DNA of 64,000 nt from Liolophura sinensis (taxonomy: Eukaryota; Mollusca; Polyplacophora; Chitonida; Chitonidae): contig NC_088298.1 in the NCBI RefSeq assembly GCF_032854445.1, positions 23,709,295 to 23,773,294 on the forward strand, in the 5' to 3' direction. This document shows positions 12,541-23,135 of this stretch, in pieces. The notes under the pieces were generated by a model, which did no database searches, was not told where the DNA came from, and saw nothing but the letters and a program-made list of their open reading frames with translations. The stretch's first letter is position 1. Each line of letters starts with the position of its first letter. The position numbers were made by a program, and so were the translations under genes.

Positions 12541-12775
12541 TGTGACCTCCGCGGCCGAGGTGATTAGCGTGCCAGCCCGACACAATGACCCAAAGTTGTT
12601 GCTGTGAGTTCAAGTCCAGCTCATGTTGGCTTCCTCGCCGATCGTAAGTGGGAAGGTCTGCCAGGGAGCATGGATTTCCCTCTGTCCGGTTTCCTCTCAT
12701 TACGCTAGCCCCCATCGTATAAGTGAAATATTTTTGAGCGCAGCGAAAAACACCAATCAAATAAGTAAATATATA
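12541..12775 (+). mobile_element. SINE-A, near full length
   Basis: The head GACCTCCGCGGCCGAGGTGA replaces CCTCCGTGGCTCAGTTGGTT. The B box GTGAGTTCAAGTCCAGCTC is intact, followed by GTAAGTGGGAAGGTCTGCCA, and the tail is AAAAACACCAATCAAATAAG. The GGTTGCTGG-GGAAACC centre is partly deleted. Confidence 0.9.
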
Positions 12776-13082
12776 TCTATATGTTTTTAGAATGGAGGAA
12801 CTGTCACACAGCTGCATTCCTTGATGCTCTCAAATGCTAAAAACATCAGCTAGATTGGTAGACCCAATATGCTCAATAAACAACATGTACCATTGAGCAC
12901 ATGTAAAATACTTTTTTTGTTGGTTTGTTTTTGCTACTGAAAGATAATGTCGAAAAGAAACTGCAAGGACATGCACACTTATGACAGGCATGCAAGTATT
13001 TGCATCAGGCTATATAGACCGCGGTGTACCTCTTAAATGTGTCGTTTCGATGACTGTTATATCACCAACTACAAGCAGTCGC

Positions 13083-13465
13083 GATCGCTTCGGTGGCCTA
13101 ATGGTTAGAGCGTCTGCCTCGAAGTCGGCAAACCCAAGATCAAACTCGGGTGGGGTGATATCAAAGACTTTAAAAATGGTACTTGTTGCCGGCTGTCTGC
13201 GCAACCTAAGAGGTTAGAGCAATGAAGCAGGACTGGTTGGCCCGGTGTCTGTATAATGTGACCTGGTGGGAGTGTCATGTCTAGTGTCTACGGTTTGATA
13301 CTTCAATGACGACAACACTTTGGTCGCATGGACTCGCCCTGCTACAAGAAGACACAGTATATGTTCACGCACCCAATAACCCCTCGTCATCATATATGAC
13401 TGAAAAATTGGTAAAGACGACGATAATCCCCAAGCATACATACATACATACATACATACAAGCAG
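13083..13465 (+). mobile_element. SINE-B, full length
   Basis: The tRNA-like head CGCTTCGGTGGCCTAATGGT (A box) is followed by AGATCAAACTCGGGTGGGGT (B-box-like). The body has ATATCAAAGACTTTAAAAAT, GGAGTGTCATGTCTAGTGTC and CCCTGCTACAAGAAGACACA. The tail is CGTCATCATATATGACTGAA with a short insertion, then a (CATA)n run. This is the clearest SINE-B copy. Confidence 0.88.
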
Positions 13466-14004
13466 TCCATCGGTGCTTCTTTCTTTCGAGTGCTTTCTAG
13501 TAATAAATAGGCGAGCCAATTTAACGGTACATTTAGCTAGGAATTTATCTGTGGTGCCCAAAGATCTGTCGGTATACCCTCCACAAGGTGCAAAGTTCGC
13601 CGAAGGATGGTTGCTTTATGGAAGCTCAGCCCCTTAACCATTTCACTGGGCCTCCTTGGTATTTCGTTTTTATACTTTTTATTTATTAGGGTTATTTTGA
13701 GGACCAAAGGTGGATGCTTCTGGCCGTTAGAGGGCGCTAATTATACCTGGTTCACGGTGATAACTAATGCAGGACGGACCCAGTTGCCTTAGTTAAGACT
13801 GTGACCCTGACCTTGTCCATCCCGTATTTCAAAAACAGGCCCGATTCCAGTGAACAGGGGAGCCTTGAGTTCGAACTCTTGTACAGCTACTGTATACATT
13901 TGATTACATTTGATGTAAGTGAAAACTGTAAGTGAAAATCTATATGGTGTAATAACCATTAGTAAGTTGATTAGTAAGTTCAGATAAATACCAAGGGGCC
14001 GGGG
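13466..14004. other. Non-coding, no gene seen
   Basis: No recognised gene. Near 13905-13975 it holds AGTGAAAACTGTAAGTGAAA, a SINE-A-tail-like scrap with a local duplication. Confidence 0.4.
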
Positions 14005-14262
14005 GAGGGGCCGTGGAGATTAGCACGCCAGCGTGGGGCAATGAACCAGGAGCATTTCACCAGTGTGGTACTGTGAGTTCAAGTCCAGCTCAAACCGTAC
14101 GTAAGAAGGTCTTGCAACAATCCGTGGATGGTGGCGGATTCCCCCCCCCCCCCCCCCGCGTCTGCCCGGTTTCTTCTTATCATAATGGTGGCTGCCGTCG
14201 CATAAGTGAAAGGTCCTTGAGTGTGGCGTAAAATACCAATCAGTTGAAATAAATTGAGTGAA
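14005..14262 (+). mobile_element. SINE-A, near full length with poly-C expansion
   Basis: Head GGCCGTGGAGATTAGCACGC, B box GTGAGTTCAAGTCCAGCTCA, then AATGGTGGCTGCCGTCGCAT and a tail with GGCGTAAAATACCAATCAGT. The usual TTTCCCCCGGG site has expanded to a run of about 18 C (14140-14157). Confidence 0.88.
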
Positions 14263-14456
14263 ATGAGCGCACTTCCTATCCTCGTGTAAACAGTCTAAAT
14301 TTTTTAAAACGAATTTATAAAGCGCTGGTCAGATATATTTACCTGCATAGGCAGGTAAACGGTTTGATAGTATCAAAAACGTGCGGAAAATCTCATCAAA
14401 ATACAAATGCCAACAAATAACAAGTGTAACGAGCTTGAAAACCAATAAAGTTACCA

Positions 14457-14536
14457 CACGTAGGCAGAGCGACGTACCACACGCAGGCTGAGCGACGTAC
14501 CACACGCAGGCTGAGCGACGTGCCACACGCAGGCTA
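14457..14536 (+). repeat. Short minisatellite, 23-bp unit, about 3.5 copies
   Basis: Units of the type CCACACGCAGGCTGAGCGAC plus GTA. The first copy is diverged (GTAGGCAGAGCGACG). Confidence 0.9.
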
Positions 14537-15809
14537 AAATGGAGGCAGTACACGTCTTTTCTCTTTCCTCACACGATTTTTTGCGGGGGTCAAGTTTTTA
14601 TTTCCGAGGGTAGCCTATAAAAATGAATAGTAACAAAAACGGCGTTTAACTTGAATTACGATGGAGTAAATACTTCTCCGAAACAGATGATACAAAACAC
14701 AGTGCAGACGAACCCTCCCAAAAACGCACGTATAAGCGTCAGGGATTTCTTATTTATGGGTTAGGTGGCTGCATACTAGCTAATCAACCCCGACCAACAC
14801 TAGCTGGTACATATTTACGTGCACCTGACACAGGAATATTGGTGAAAGGTCAAGGAGTTAGATAATTACTGGATATCGCACGGTCGCACCTGTTACCGCT
14901 TACGCACTTTCTACTTAAAACAACAACAACAACGCATCATATTTGCCGAGCACCGGAAGCGTTTCTGTTATTACACCAAAAAACAACGCCCAACCACCTG
15001 CGTCAGAGTGACTAATATCGAGCACCCACTAAAGAAAAAAAAAAGCATCTGACGGAAAATAAATCAATTAAAAATTCCTTCTCGTGGGCGAGGGTAATTT
15101 GGCTCGTCGCCGATATTAAGATAGCAGCCTTTGCATTCCGGGTGAAATCTCGAGGAATCTCGCGTGTCACGGTGACATCTTTGAAGTTAGGCAGGGTCTT
15201 GGCGCTTCAGTTATAACTCTTACTGGATTTCCGACAGACAAGTAACCTTGCCGCATAATTGCAGTTACCCATATTTTTTGTGTGTTTTTAGCTTTCAACA
15301 GCAGTCACACGGATAATTTAAAACCACAACCAGTAACGAGGAATCTGTCACGTTTAGCACCGATCTTCAGAAGATATAAATAAAACATTTGTTCGTTGAG
15401 GTATTCATTTGTTTTCTTTGAATTTGTAGTTGGCTCCTTGGCACAAGCCTTCTTGTCGGGGAATACTTTTATAATTAACTCAGAAAGAGAAAACTTCCGG
15501 GGAATGTTTTCGCCGAAAGTAATAATTTCTGATGGCATTCTTTTTGAATGACTTTTAGCATCCAAAAAGGAAAGTTCAACGTTCCACAAAGGATATCAGT
15601 TTTGTCAAATGTTTGTCAACGCTGAATCATGTTTTGTATTTGAGAAAATAACACTAACCTTAATTGACCAATCAGTCGTTCAGTTAAAAAATTAATGCTC
15701 TCTAAATTAATCACTTCATTTCATTAGCAAGAATTAATTATTTTAAATTATTTCACTTTCTAGACTACTGAGCGCCAGAAAAGTATTAAGTGCATGTCCA
15801 CTGTAGTTG
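14537..15809. other. Non-coding, no gene seen
   Basis: No recognised gene or repeat. The 94-residue minus frame at 15305-15589 is lysine-rich, with no domain I recognise. Confidence 0.45.
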
Positions 15810-15898
15810 TATTTATTTATTTATTGGCGTTTTATGCCGTACTCAAGAATATTTCACTTACAGGACGACGGCCAGTATTATGGTGGGAGGAAATTGGT
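15810..15898 (-). mobile_element. SINE-A, 3' fragment
   Basis: Reads TTTATTTATTTATTGGCGTT, then TTATGCCGTACTCAAGAATA and GGCCAGTATTATGGTGGGAG, and stops after GGAAATTGG. The head half is absent. Confidence 0.88.
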
Positions 15899-16527
15899 CA
15901 CTGATGTGATATAGGCAGTTCTGCAAATATGTTTTTCGATTATCGACGTGGAACTGCCCTTTATTGTCTGTGAGTGGTGTATGAATGGTTCGACTTGACG
16001 CTTAGTTGTGATCTAACGTATATTCTCTTTTCTTCATGTGTGGGGTAAATCACCTTTACACATACACGGAATATCTGTGCATCTTTTGATGAGAGGTGAT
16101 TCACTTCATGAACTACAAATACATGCAGTCATGTATGTAGTGCTATCACATTCCCCCGGAGCCCCTAGCACAGCTGTTGTCAGCCCCGGGCCATTAAGCT
16201 CCTTGAGATACGGGGGTGACTGCTGTTGTAAGAGTGGACATGCAGAAGTGGTATAGGAAGCGCAGAACGAAGGGGGAGGGGATAGAAATATGGGAACGGG
16301 GTCCTCCATCAAAACCGATGAATATTTCTGTACGCCATTAAATCACTATTTTCGCAGCCAAAGCCCGTTATTTTCGACAACCATTTACCGTTTTGAAATG
16401 TCTTAGCGATATAACAGACTGCTGAATGGGGAGTAAACCACAGCAGTAATGACAGTGTGATAGTCAAACGTATTACCGGTGAATTCCGGCCTCTTCGCAG
16501 TTTACCTCAGTCAGTGTCAGTGTCAGT
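15899..16527. other. Non-coding, no gene seen
   Basis: No coding signature. It contains CAGTCAGTGTCAGTGTCAGT near 16508 as a short direct repeat. Confidence 0.4.
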
Positions 16528-16765
16528 TGCAAAGGGAGAAAAACCAAACCAGCGAGGACAATGTGATAGGTGGCAAATGGTCACAGTATCTTGTCAGTTA
16601 ACCTCATGTAGGATTTTATTCTAACTGTTCGTGTATATGCTTAAACAGTAGCAAATTACACGTCCTCTAGCAGCACGGCTTAAGTAGAATTAGGTCAAAA
16701 ATGCAAATGATAGTAGATGCAATTAATTAGGCGTCACTGGTCTAGAATTACTCCAAACGCTGTGT
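16528..16765 (+). repeat. Dispersed repeat E, copy 1
   Basis: AAAGGGAGAAAAACCAAACC, AATGTGATAGGTGGCAAATG, TGTCAGTTAACCTCATGTAG and TTAAGTAGAATTAGGT recur almost unchanged at 20211-20450. The 3' half recurs more weakly at 50600-50702. About 240 bp, non-coding. Confidence 0.8.
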
Positions 16766-16949
16766 GTCATCACATGGTCGAGAAACATTTACCGCCTAAA
16801 AACCAGTCGGTCCAAATGAACAACGTATGCTCTTTTGTCCTCACACTTTATATACAGTTACGCATGCTCCCAAAGCAACAATGTAGTTCGCAAGCACCGC
16901 ATGCTGTGTCACAGCAGAGAATGGCGTGTTTCTAAACGGCTTGGAACAG

Positions 16950-17015
16950 ACTGGTTTAATCGTCGTGATATGACTGAGAAATTGTTAAGTACGACGTTAA
17001 ACCCAAAGCAATAAG
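16950..17015 (+). mobile_element. SINE-B, tail fragment
   Basis: CGTCGTGATATGACTGAGAA followed by TTGTTAAGTACGACGTTAAA and CCCAAAGCAA. Only the 3' end is present. Confidence 0.8.
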
Positions 17016-17580
17016 TTCAATACATATATCTGAACAAAACAGAATTCACAATTAAGATGAATTCCCAGCTAGCGATGTTTACCACCTCTGCCTGTTAAGG
17101 TATATCTTCTCTGGGGAGGGGGATGGGGGAGGCGTAGGTTGACAGTAGCGTCCGTGATGTCGAGGTGGCGATGTATATTTGACCCCTCGGAAATACACAC
17201 AAACTCACTTTCAGGGTAAACTGGGATGAAATGTACGTTGTCAAACAAAGTGACAATTAGCGATACAAGCTCCAAAAATAACGTCTCAGAAAATAGCAAG
17301 TGGTGCAACACAAGCTCACAGTGTGCTCTCTCCAGAAAATGGAGTATAACTGATGCATATCGAATGGCGTGAAAGTTGGTATCTCCAAACCCGGTAAAAT
17401 CCTTCACACTGGATGAGAGTCAATATGACTTCTCTCATGTGGACTTAAGTAAATAACTGCTCATAAATGGACTTGAGTAAATGGCTGCTCACACGTGGAC
17501 TTGAATAAATAACTGCGAGCTTCACAACTCCGTCGCTGATATCTATAGATTATCGCCAAGAAAATTCTGGATGGTTTGAT
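17016..17580. other. Non-coding; short local duplications
   Basis: No gene recognised. At 17430-17515 a diverged 33-bp unit (GGACTTGAGTAAATGGCTGC / GGACTTGAATAAATAACTGC) is present about three times. Confidence 0.5.
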
Positions 17581-17660
17581 CGTAAACATGTTTACAACAC
17601 ATATGTGTGTATGTGCGTGTGTGTGCGTGTGTGCGCGTGTCGTAAACATGTTTACAACAC
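17581..17660. repeat. Twin palindromes flanking a TG microsatellite
   Basis: The 20-bp block CGTAAACATGTTTACAACAC occurs at 17581-17600 and again at 17641-17660, with a (TG/CG)n tract between. Inside each block GTAAACATGTTTAC is a perfect 14-bp palindrome containing the forkhead-type core GTAAACA in both orientations. Confidence 0.8.
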
Positions 17661-17807
17661 GGATACATATTTCCAGAATGAATACTCTGTGTACAATGAC
17701 AGTAAACTCATAAACACTGACAAACAAAAAAAAAAATCAAAAATGTAATACAATGCTTAAAGACGAGGTTCGTAACATATGTTACACGCCCAATTTCTAA
17801 ATGCAAC

Positions 17808-18145
17808 TGTCCGCTTCGGGAGTGGTAGACCAAGGGTCAATCCTGGGTTGAGTCACACCTAAGACCTTAAAAGAGGAAGTTATAACTTCCTCGCTTGGTG
17901 TTCAGCATGAAGGGAGGGTGCAACGACGGGTTGAGCCGTATCAGTATAATGGCTCTGGCGGAGAGGCTCTCTTGCCTTCGGTAAGGTGTCTCAGTGAAGC
18001 AGCACTAGATAAAAGAGCGGTGAAAATCCGTCCTACAAAAAGGAGGCACATTACATGCACCCTAAGGATGCCTTCGTCGTAATATGACTGAAAAATTGCT
18101 AAGCACGACGTTAAACCCTAAGCACTCACTCACTCACTCACACTC
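17808..18145 (+). mobile_element. SINE-B, diverged full-length copy
   Basis: Head CCGCTTCGGGAGTGGTAGAC, B-box-like GGGTCAATCCTGGGTTGAGT, a body with CAGTGAAGCAGCACTAGATA, and the tail CGTCGTAATATGACTGAAAA then TTGCTAAGCACGACGTTAAA, ending in (CACT)n. Confidence 0.85.
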
Positions 18146-18157
18146 ACTCTAAATGCA

Positions 18158-18411
18158 ACTAAATTTATTTTATTTATTTGATTGGTGTTTTACGCTGTAA
18201 TCAAAAGTATTTCACTTATACGCCGGCGGCTAGCATTATGGTGAGTGGAAACCGGGCAGAGCCCGGGGGAAACCCACGACCATCCACAGGTTGCTGGAGA
18301 CCTTCCCACGTATGGCCGGAGAGGAAGCCATTATGAGCTGGACTTGAACTCACAGTGACCTGGGTCATTAGGCTGCGCTAGCGCGCTAACCAACTGAGCC
18401 ACGGAGGCCCA
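18158..18411 (-). mobile_element. SINE-A, full length
   Basis: Tail TTTATTTGATTGGTGTTTTA, then CTAGCATTATGGTGAGTGGA, GGCAGAGCCCGGGGGAAACC, GGAGAGGAAGCCATTATGAG and GGACTTGAACTCACAG (B box), ending CTAACCAACTGAGCCACGGA (A box). It lies directly after the SINE-B copy. Confidence 0.93.
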
Positions 18412-18559
18412 TAAATGGAACTAAAAGATAATACAGATAATCAAGGTTAACCTTGACCTCCATGATTACACACAGTTTATTGACTCGGAACGTCCATTCT
18501 GGTTGACGGCTGGTATACGAATGTTTGTTTCGACGCATAGATTGATCATCAATCGTCTA

Positions 18560-18577
18560 TATGCGTGTATGTGCGTG

Positions 18578-18609
<32 letters not shown>

Positions 18610-18665
18610 CGTGTATGTGCGTGTGTGTGCGTGCGCGTGTGCGTGTGTGTTGGGGGGGGGGGGGG
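18560..18665 (+). repeat. (TG)n microsatellite with a 14-G run
   Basis: TG/CG dinucleotide tract of about 85 bp followed by GTTGGGGGGGGGGGGGGTAG. Simple-sequence DNA. Confidence 0.95.
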
Positions 18666-18715
18666 TAGACAGTGGACTATGTACAGTGACCTGGACAGTT
18701 TCTACCAACAGCTGA

Positions 18716-19142
18716 TCAATCACCATGAGCATCCCTAAAAACACTCCACAATTACCATGAGCATCCCTAACCACACTCCACAATCACCATGAGCATCCCT
18801 AAAAACACTCCACAATCACCATAAGCGTCCCTAACCACACTCCACAATCACCGTAAGCGTCCCTAACCACACTCCACAACCACCATAAGCATCCCTAACC
18901 ACACTCCGCAATCACCATAAGCGTCCCTAACCACACTCCACAATCACCATAAGCATCCCTAACCACACTCCACAATCACCATAAGCGTCCCTAACCACAC
19001 TCCACAACCACCATAAGCATCCCTAACCACACTCCACAATTACCATGAGCATCCCTAACCACACTCCACAACCACCATAAGCATCCCTAACCACACTCCG
19101 CAATCACCATAAGCGTCCCTAACCACACTCCACAATCACCAA
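18716..19142 (+). repeat. Minisatellite, 32-bp unit, about 13 copies
   Basis: Units such as ACCATAAGCGTCCCTAACCA then CACTCCACAATC, with GCGT/GCAT and ATCACC/ACCACC/TTACC variants alternating. The array ends in CAATCACCAAAGG at 19142. Confidence 0.92.
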
Positions 19143-20130
19143 AGGTTATTTCTGGTAACCCGATTCCATCCAGGCCAGGCATCCATGGGGGTGGAAAAAA
19201 AACTTGATGGTCGGATATAAACAGGTGTTTTCTAAGAGTAGTAGGGGTGGGGGATGGAGGGGGGTTAGATAAACCACTAAGGTGCTTTGCCTTAATGGTC
19301 ATTAGTTCGCAGCTCATCTGGACAGTTGGTTGAAGTGTGGGCCTGTGAGAGGACTGCACTGGCCGTGGTGTGTGTAACTTTGTATGTTTCTCACGCTGGA
19401 GGGAACTGATTTAACCCCGATGAAATAGATACGATATCCCCTGCCCTAAAATAGCTGACACGACCTTGACCAAGTTAAACGAACCGAGGAACAACATTTC
19501 TCACAATCTGGATGTGCGTGGATTTGTTGATGTGAGAAAGACTGAGGCAAAATAAACACTCATATGAGCTAATTTCTCACAATATGTCTGAGGAGGTCAG
19601 TGAAAACACAGCATTCTGACTTAGTAGAGTCACATAAATAACTTCACTCCACAAGAAAGCAAAACTCTTTACTAACTATACATCACGAAGGAACAAATAC
19701 ATTGCCGCTATATACTCTTGCAAGCTAGAACCCCCAACTCTTTATCATAGATTGGCACAAGTAAACAGTTAAACAGAACACGTTTTCAGTTTGTGACAAA
19801 CATTCCTGCTGTAAATAATTTGCTAATTTCTGTCACACACAAAAATTGTGCAGCACAACAAAACTATATGTATATACCCTAAACAATTTACATCTTTTCA
19901 CTGATTAATTTATCAAATTTATAATTTTGATCCAAAAACTTACGCTTTGCTACTGGTCTGTTGCGTTTGATTCGGTATTTAATCTACGTCACGTATCGTT
20001 TATGCCAGACACAGACGTTCCCCAGGAATCTGATACCCTACATAGAATCTACAGGATCTCTACCGACGGATTTTACCAATGATATTAAAATTGCGCCATG
20101 TTTATGCCGCCTCCGATGCCCGAGTGAATG
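19143..20130. other. Non-coding, no gene seen
   Basis: No recognised gene. The start resembles reverse-complemented (GGTTATT) and CATTAACC-like scraps without clear family identity. Confidence 0.4.
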
Positions 20131-20200
20131 GTGGTTAGGGGGGGGGGGGGGTGGAAGGAGGGGAGGAAGTGTTGGGGGGGGGGGGGGGGAGGGCGGTGAC
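20131..20200 (+). repeat. G-rich tract
   Basis: Two runs of 12-14 consecutive G (about 20139-20150 and 20175-20189) with GGAAGGAGGGGAGG between. Possible G-quadruplex former. Confidence 0.85.
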
Positions 20201-20210
20201 AAGTTAAGAC

Positions 20211-20450
20211 AAAGGGAGAAAAACCAAACCAGCGAGCACAATGTGATAGGTGGCAAATGGTCACAGCATCTAGTCAGTTAACCTCATGTAGGGTTTTATT
20301 CTAACTGTTCATGTACATGCATAAATAGTAGCAATTCACACGCCCCCTAGCACCATGGATTAAGCAGAATTAGGTAAAAAATAAACAGTGATGTTGATTA
20401 CAGTCTATTAGACGTCACCGGTTCAGGATTACTCAAAGTGCTGTGGTGTC
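20211..20450 (+). repeat. Dispersed repeat E, copy 2
   Basis: AAAGGGAGAAAAACCAAACC, GATAGGTGGCAAATGGTCAC, TCATGTAGGGTTTTATTCTA and CATGGATTAAGCAGAATTAG align with copy 1 at 16528, with small indels. It starts directly after the G-rich tract. Confidence 0.8.
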
Positions 20451-22199
20451 GTCACATTTAACACAAAATCACATTGAAATAATGCAAAGGGACCAGTCCT
20501 CGGGAATGTCCGAGCAAACAGAGGCGGGTCCAGGTTTGTCTGAGACAAAGAAGCTCTTGAACTCAGCATATTCCAACAGCAAAATTAAATGGCATGTAAC
20601 ATTCAAATGGCCTTTTCCTTTCATGACTTTTTGAAACTAATTATTGCGGAGGTGGGGGTTAAGTCTATGAAACAAATACACGCTTCAAAGTAAAATACTG
20701 CTCAAAATGTCGCCCATGTTCAGCCGATTACAACATTGGTGTGATAATTTTAGGGGTAATCTACCACAACATGGGATAGTTAAAATTAAAGTAATACTGA
20801 TACGTTCTGTATTTACCTCTTGGCACGCAAAACAAAACGGTTTTTGTGAGCGGTGGATTTTAAAAAATTTACCAATATATTATTAGAAATATTTTCATTT
20901 TGGGCTCAGCCCCAGAAAGATGCACTTTCATGCAGGTGTATCTACTATACTACATCTTTACTCATGATGTATAAGTTTTTTGTATAAATTGTGTCCTCAA
21001 AGATAAGCGGAAGCCAGATGACAGAAATTGTGACATATTTTGAGTGAAAACACCTTTTAGAAAAAAACCCCAAAGAACCTGCCACTATTTAAATAAACAA
21101 AACGCACGAGACAATTAGTGTACATTCCCGCATTGATGTCGTTACTCAACCTTCACTGTTTACTGTTGTCGTTATTAAGACTGTATAAGCGGCTGACTCA
21201 GACACACACTTTAGTACTTAGCACTGCTCCCTCTCACCCCCACTCCATCTCTCCTCCTCTCGCTCATCACGGGACGTAACTTCGCAACCTCCGCCTGAGA
21301 ACTGCTTCCGCAGATCAGCCCACAGTTTAATTCACCTTCTGAACCAGTGCCCCAGTCACATTATACCAAATCCGCAGCTAGAAGGCCATTCACAGATCTC
21401 AAACACATGCCCTCTACCATTCGCCGAGTGAAAGACGGTACTTGTATGTAGACATGATGGGCGACGTAATGAAATACAGACCGGCGTAACGACGCCCGTG
21501 GAAATGATACTGGCGTCTGTAAGATAGATAAAGTGCTGACCCAACAGAATCATAAATTATCACAGAGATAATTGGATGCTGGAAAGTTTGATATTATGTA
21601 ATGATGAGAGTAGCCTTATCATGTGTCAGCGTCCTCCGTAGATATGTACACGGATAAGTACATGTACATGGAATGGAAAAGTCATCATGGTTTTACGTGA
21701 CTTCGGCAGTTGCCTCTATTGCAGCTATACTAATTCTGGCGAGTACATGTATACACCGTTAGACAATATTGAACAAGCCTATCCCGGATTATACGATAGT
21801 TTCATCATTTCAGACGCTCTAATCAAGTACCATTACGCACTATATACCTTCATATATTTTCGTATACTCGCTATATCCTACTGCAAAACTAAAATATCTC
21901 ACCAAATTTTGTTTTTGTGGTCTAATAGTTTCGGCTATCTTGCCCAAGCTGCTTCACACGAAAACAGGTTTAATTTCGATTTATCTGACGTTTATTGTTT
22001 CCGTCATATCAGTGGCGACGATATCATATTTTAGCAGGACGTCTTCCTTAGGAAACTTTTCCCTCTTAAACTTCTTCAGGTCAAAGCTCTGTCATCTGCT
22101 GTTCATTCCTGTCTTGTCGATGGCCTAATCGGCTTTGATCCGAATCGCAATTTCGTAAGGAAAGGCTGGTACGTCGTACTAGTACGTCATACCCTCAAA
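20451..22199. other. Non-coding, no gene seen
   Basis: No recognised gene. The 115-residue plus frame at 21687-22034 has no recognisable domain, and neither of its strands shows exon-like borders I trust. Confidence 0.45.
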
Positions 22200-22405
22200 T
22201 TATCCAGCGCGGTACAATTTCCCAGGAGCCATTCATTCACCAATGCCGTTACTGTGAGTTCAACTGCTGGTTCCCTCTCTTGTAGTACGTGGGAAGGTCT
22301 GTTAGCAACCAGCGGATGGTTATGGGTCCCCCCCAGGCTCTGACCGGTTTCCCAGTCGCCGTTGTACAAGTGAGATTTGTAAAACATCAATCAAATAAAC
22401 AAATT
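22200..22405 (+). mobile_element. SINE-A, diverged
   Basis: Lost head, then CAGGAGCCATTCATTCACCA, ACTGTGAGTTCAACTGCTGG, ACGTGGGAAGGTCTGTTAGC and GGTTATGGGTCCCCCCCAGG. The tail is AAACATCAATCAAATAAACA. A deletion removes the TCCTCCCACCATAATGCTGG block. Confidence 0.88.
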
Positions 22406-22984
22406 AAATTAACATCAAGTGGCCTAACGGAAAATGTCATACCGACGACACGTATCAGATATGACGCCCATCTCGCCTTATCATGCGGACATAGCAGCTC
22501 TACCCATAGTCCCGTCTGATCTCTGAACACACGCTATATGTCGTATAGTATGTTGAGAGACCAGACGGGTAGATTAGAGCTCCTGTACATGCAGGCACCT
22601 AAATACTAGAACCAGGCCTACATCTGTGCAAAAAGGAAGCGGCCATGCTTACAGCAACGACTGCCCAACTCAACTTCTTTAGTGACATTGGAACAATATC
22701 TACAAATTTGGTCGAGATGAAGTTTCCTTATCTTTTAACGGCTTCGGCCATGGAACAGTTCTAACATTTGATAGATATCTTGACATGAGCACCATTATTC
22801 CACTGACACTTCCACAAAAGAACTGTAACAAGTATAGTGTCTGTGCCCGTGTTACTTCCCCTGTTTTAATACCATGCTTGGGGTTTCACGTAGCACTTGT
22901 TCAGTGACTTGTCATACTGTGTCTCCTTGAGGTACAACGCAAGTTCATGCCGCCAAAGTGCTGCCGCCACTTAAATATCATGCC

Positions 22985-23135
22985 CAAGACACCAAACTCG
23001 ATAACCCCAATCAGTCACATTATGCCGACACCGAGTCATCCAACACTGTTTCCTTGCTCTAACCTCTCAGTGCTGAGCGGTTAGATCCCAATTCTCCCGA
23101 CTACGAGGCAGACGCTCTAACTGCAGCGGTCTGCT
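22985..23135 (-). mobile_element. SINE-B, 5' part
   Basis: In reverse orientation it shows CAGTCACATTATGCCGACAC, TTTCCTTGCTCTAACCTCTC, and the head GACTACGAGGCAGACGCTCT followed by AACTGCAGCG. It matches the SINE-B head at 13083. Confidence 0.7.

Noticed and set aside
18158-18411. tRNA genes suggested by GGCTCAGT...GGTTAGC and GAGTTCAAGTCC boxes (here and in other copies)
   Set aside because: The boxes are the tRNA-derived heads of SINE-A. They are followed by the shared SINE body and tail, and no intact cloverleaf or anticodon arm was seen.
18716-19142. Interstitial telomere repeats (CCCTAACC)
   Set aside because: The period is 32 bp and only one CCCTAA occurs per unit, so these are not (CCCTAA)n tracts.
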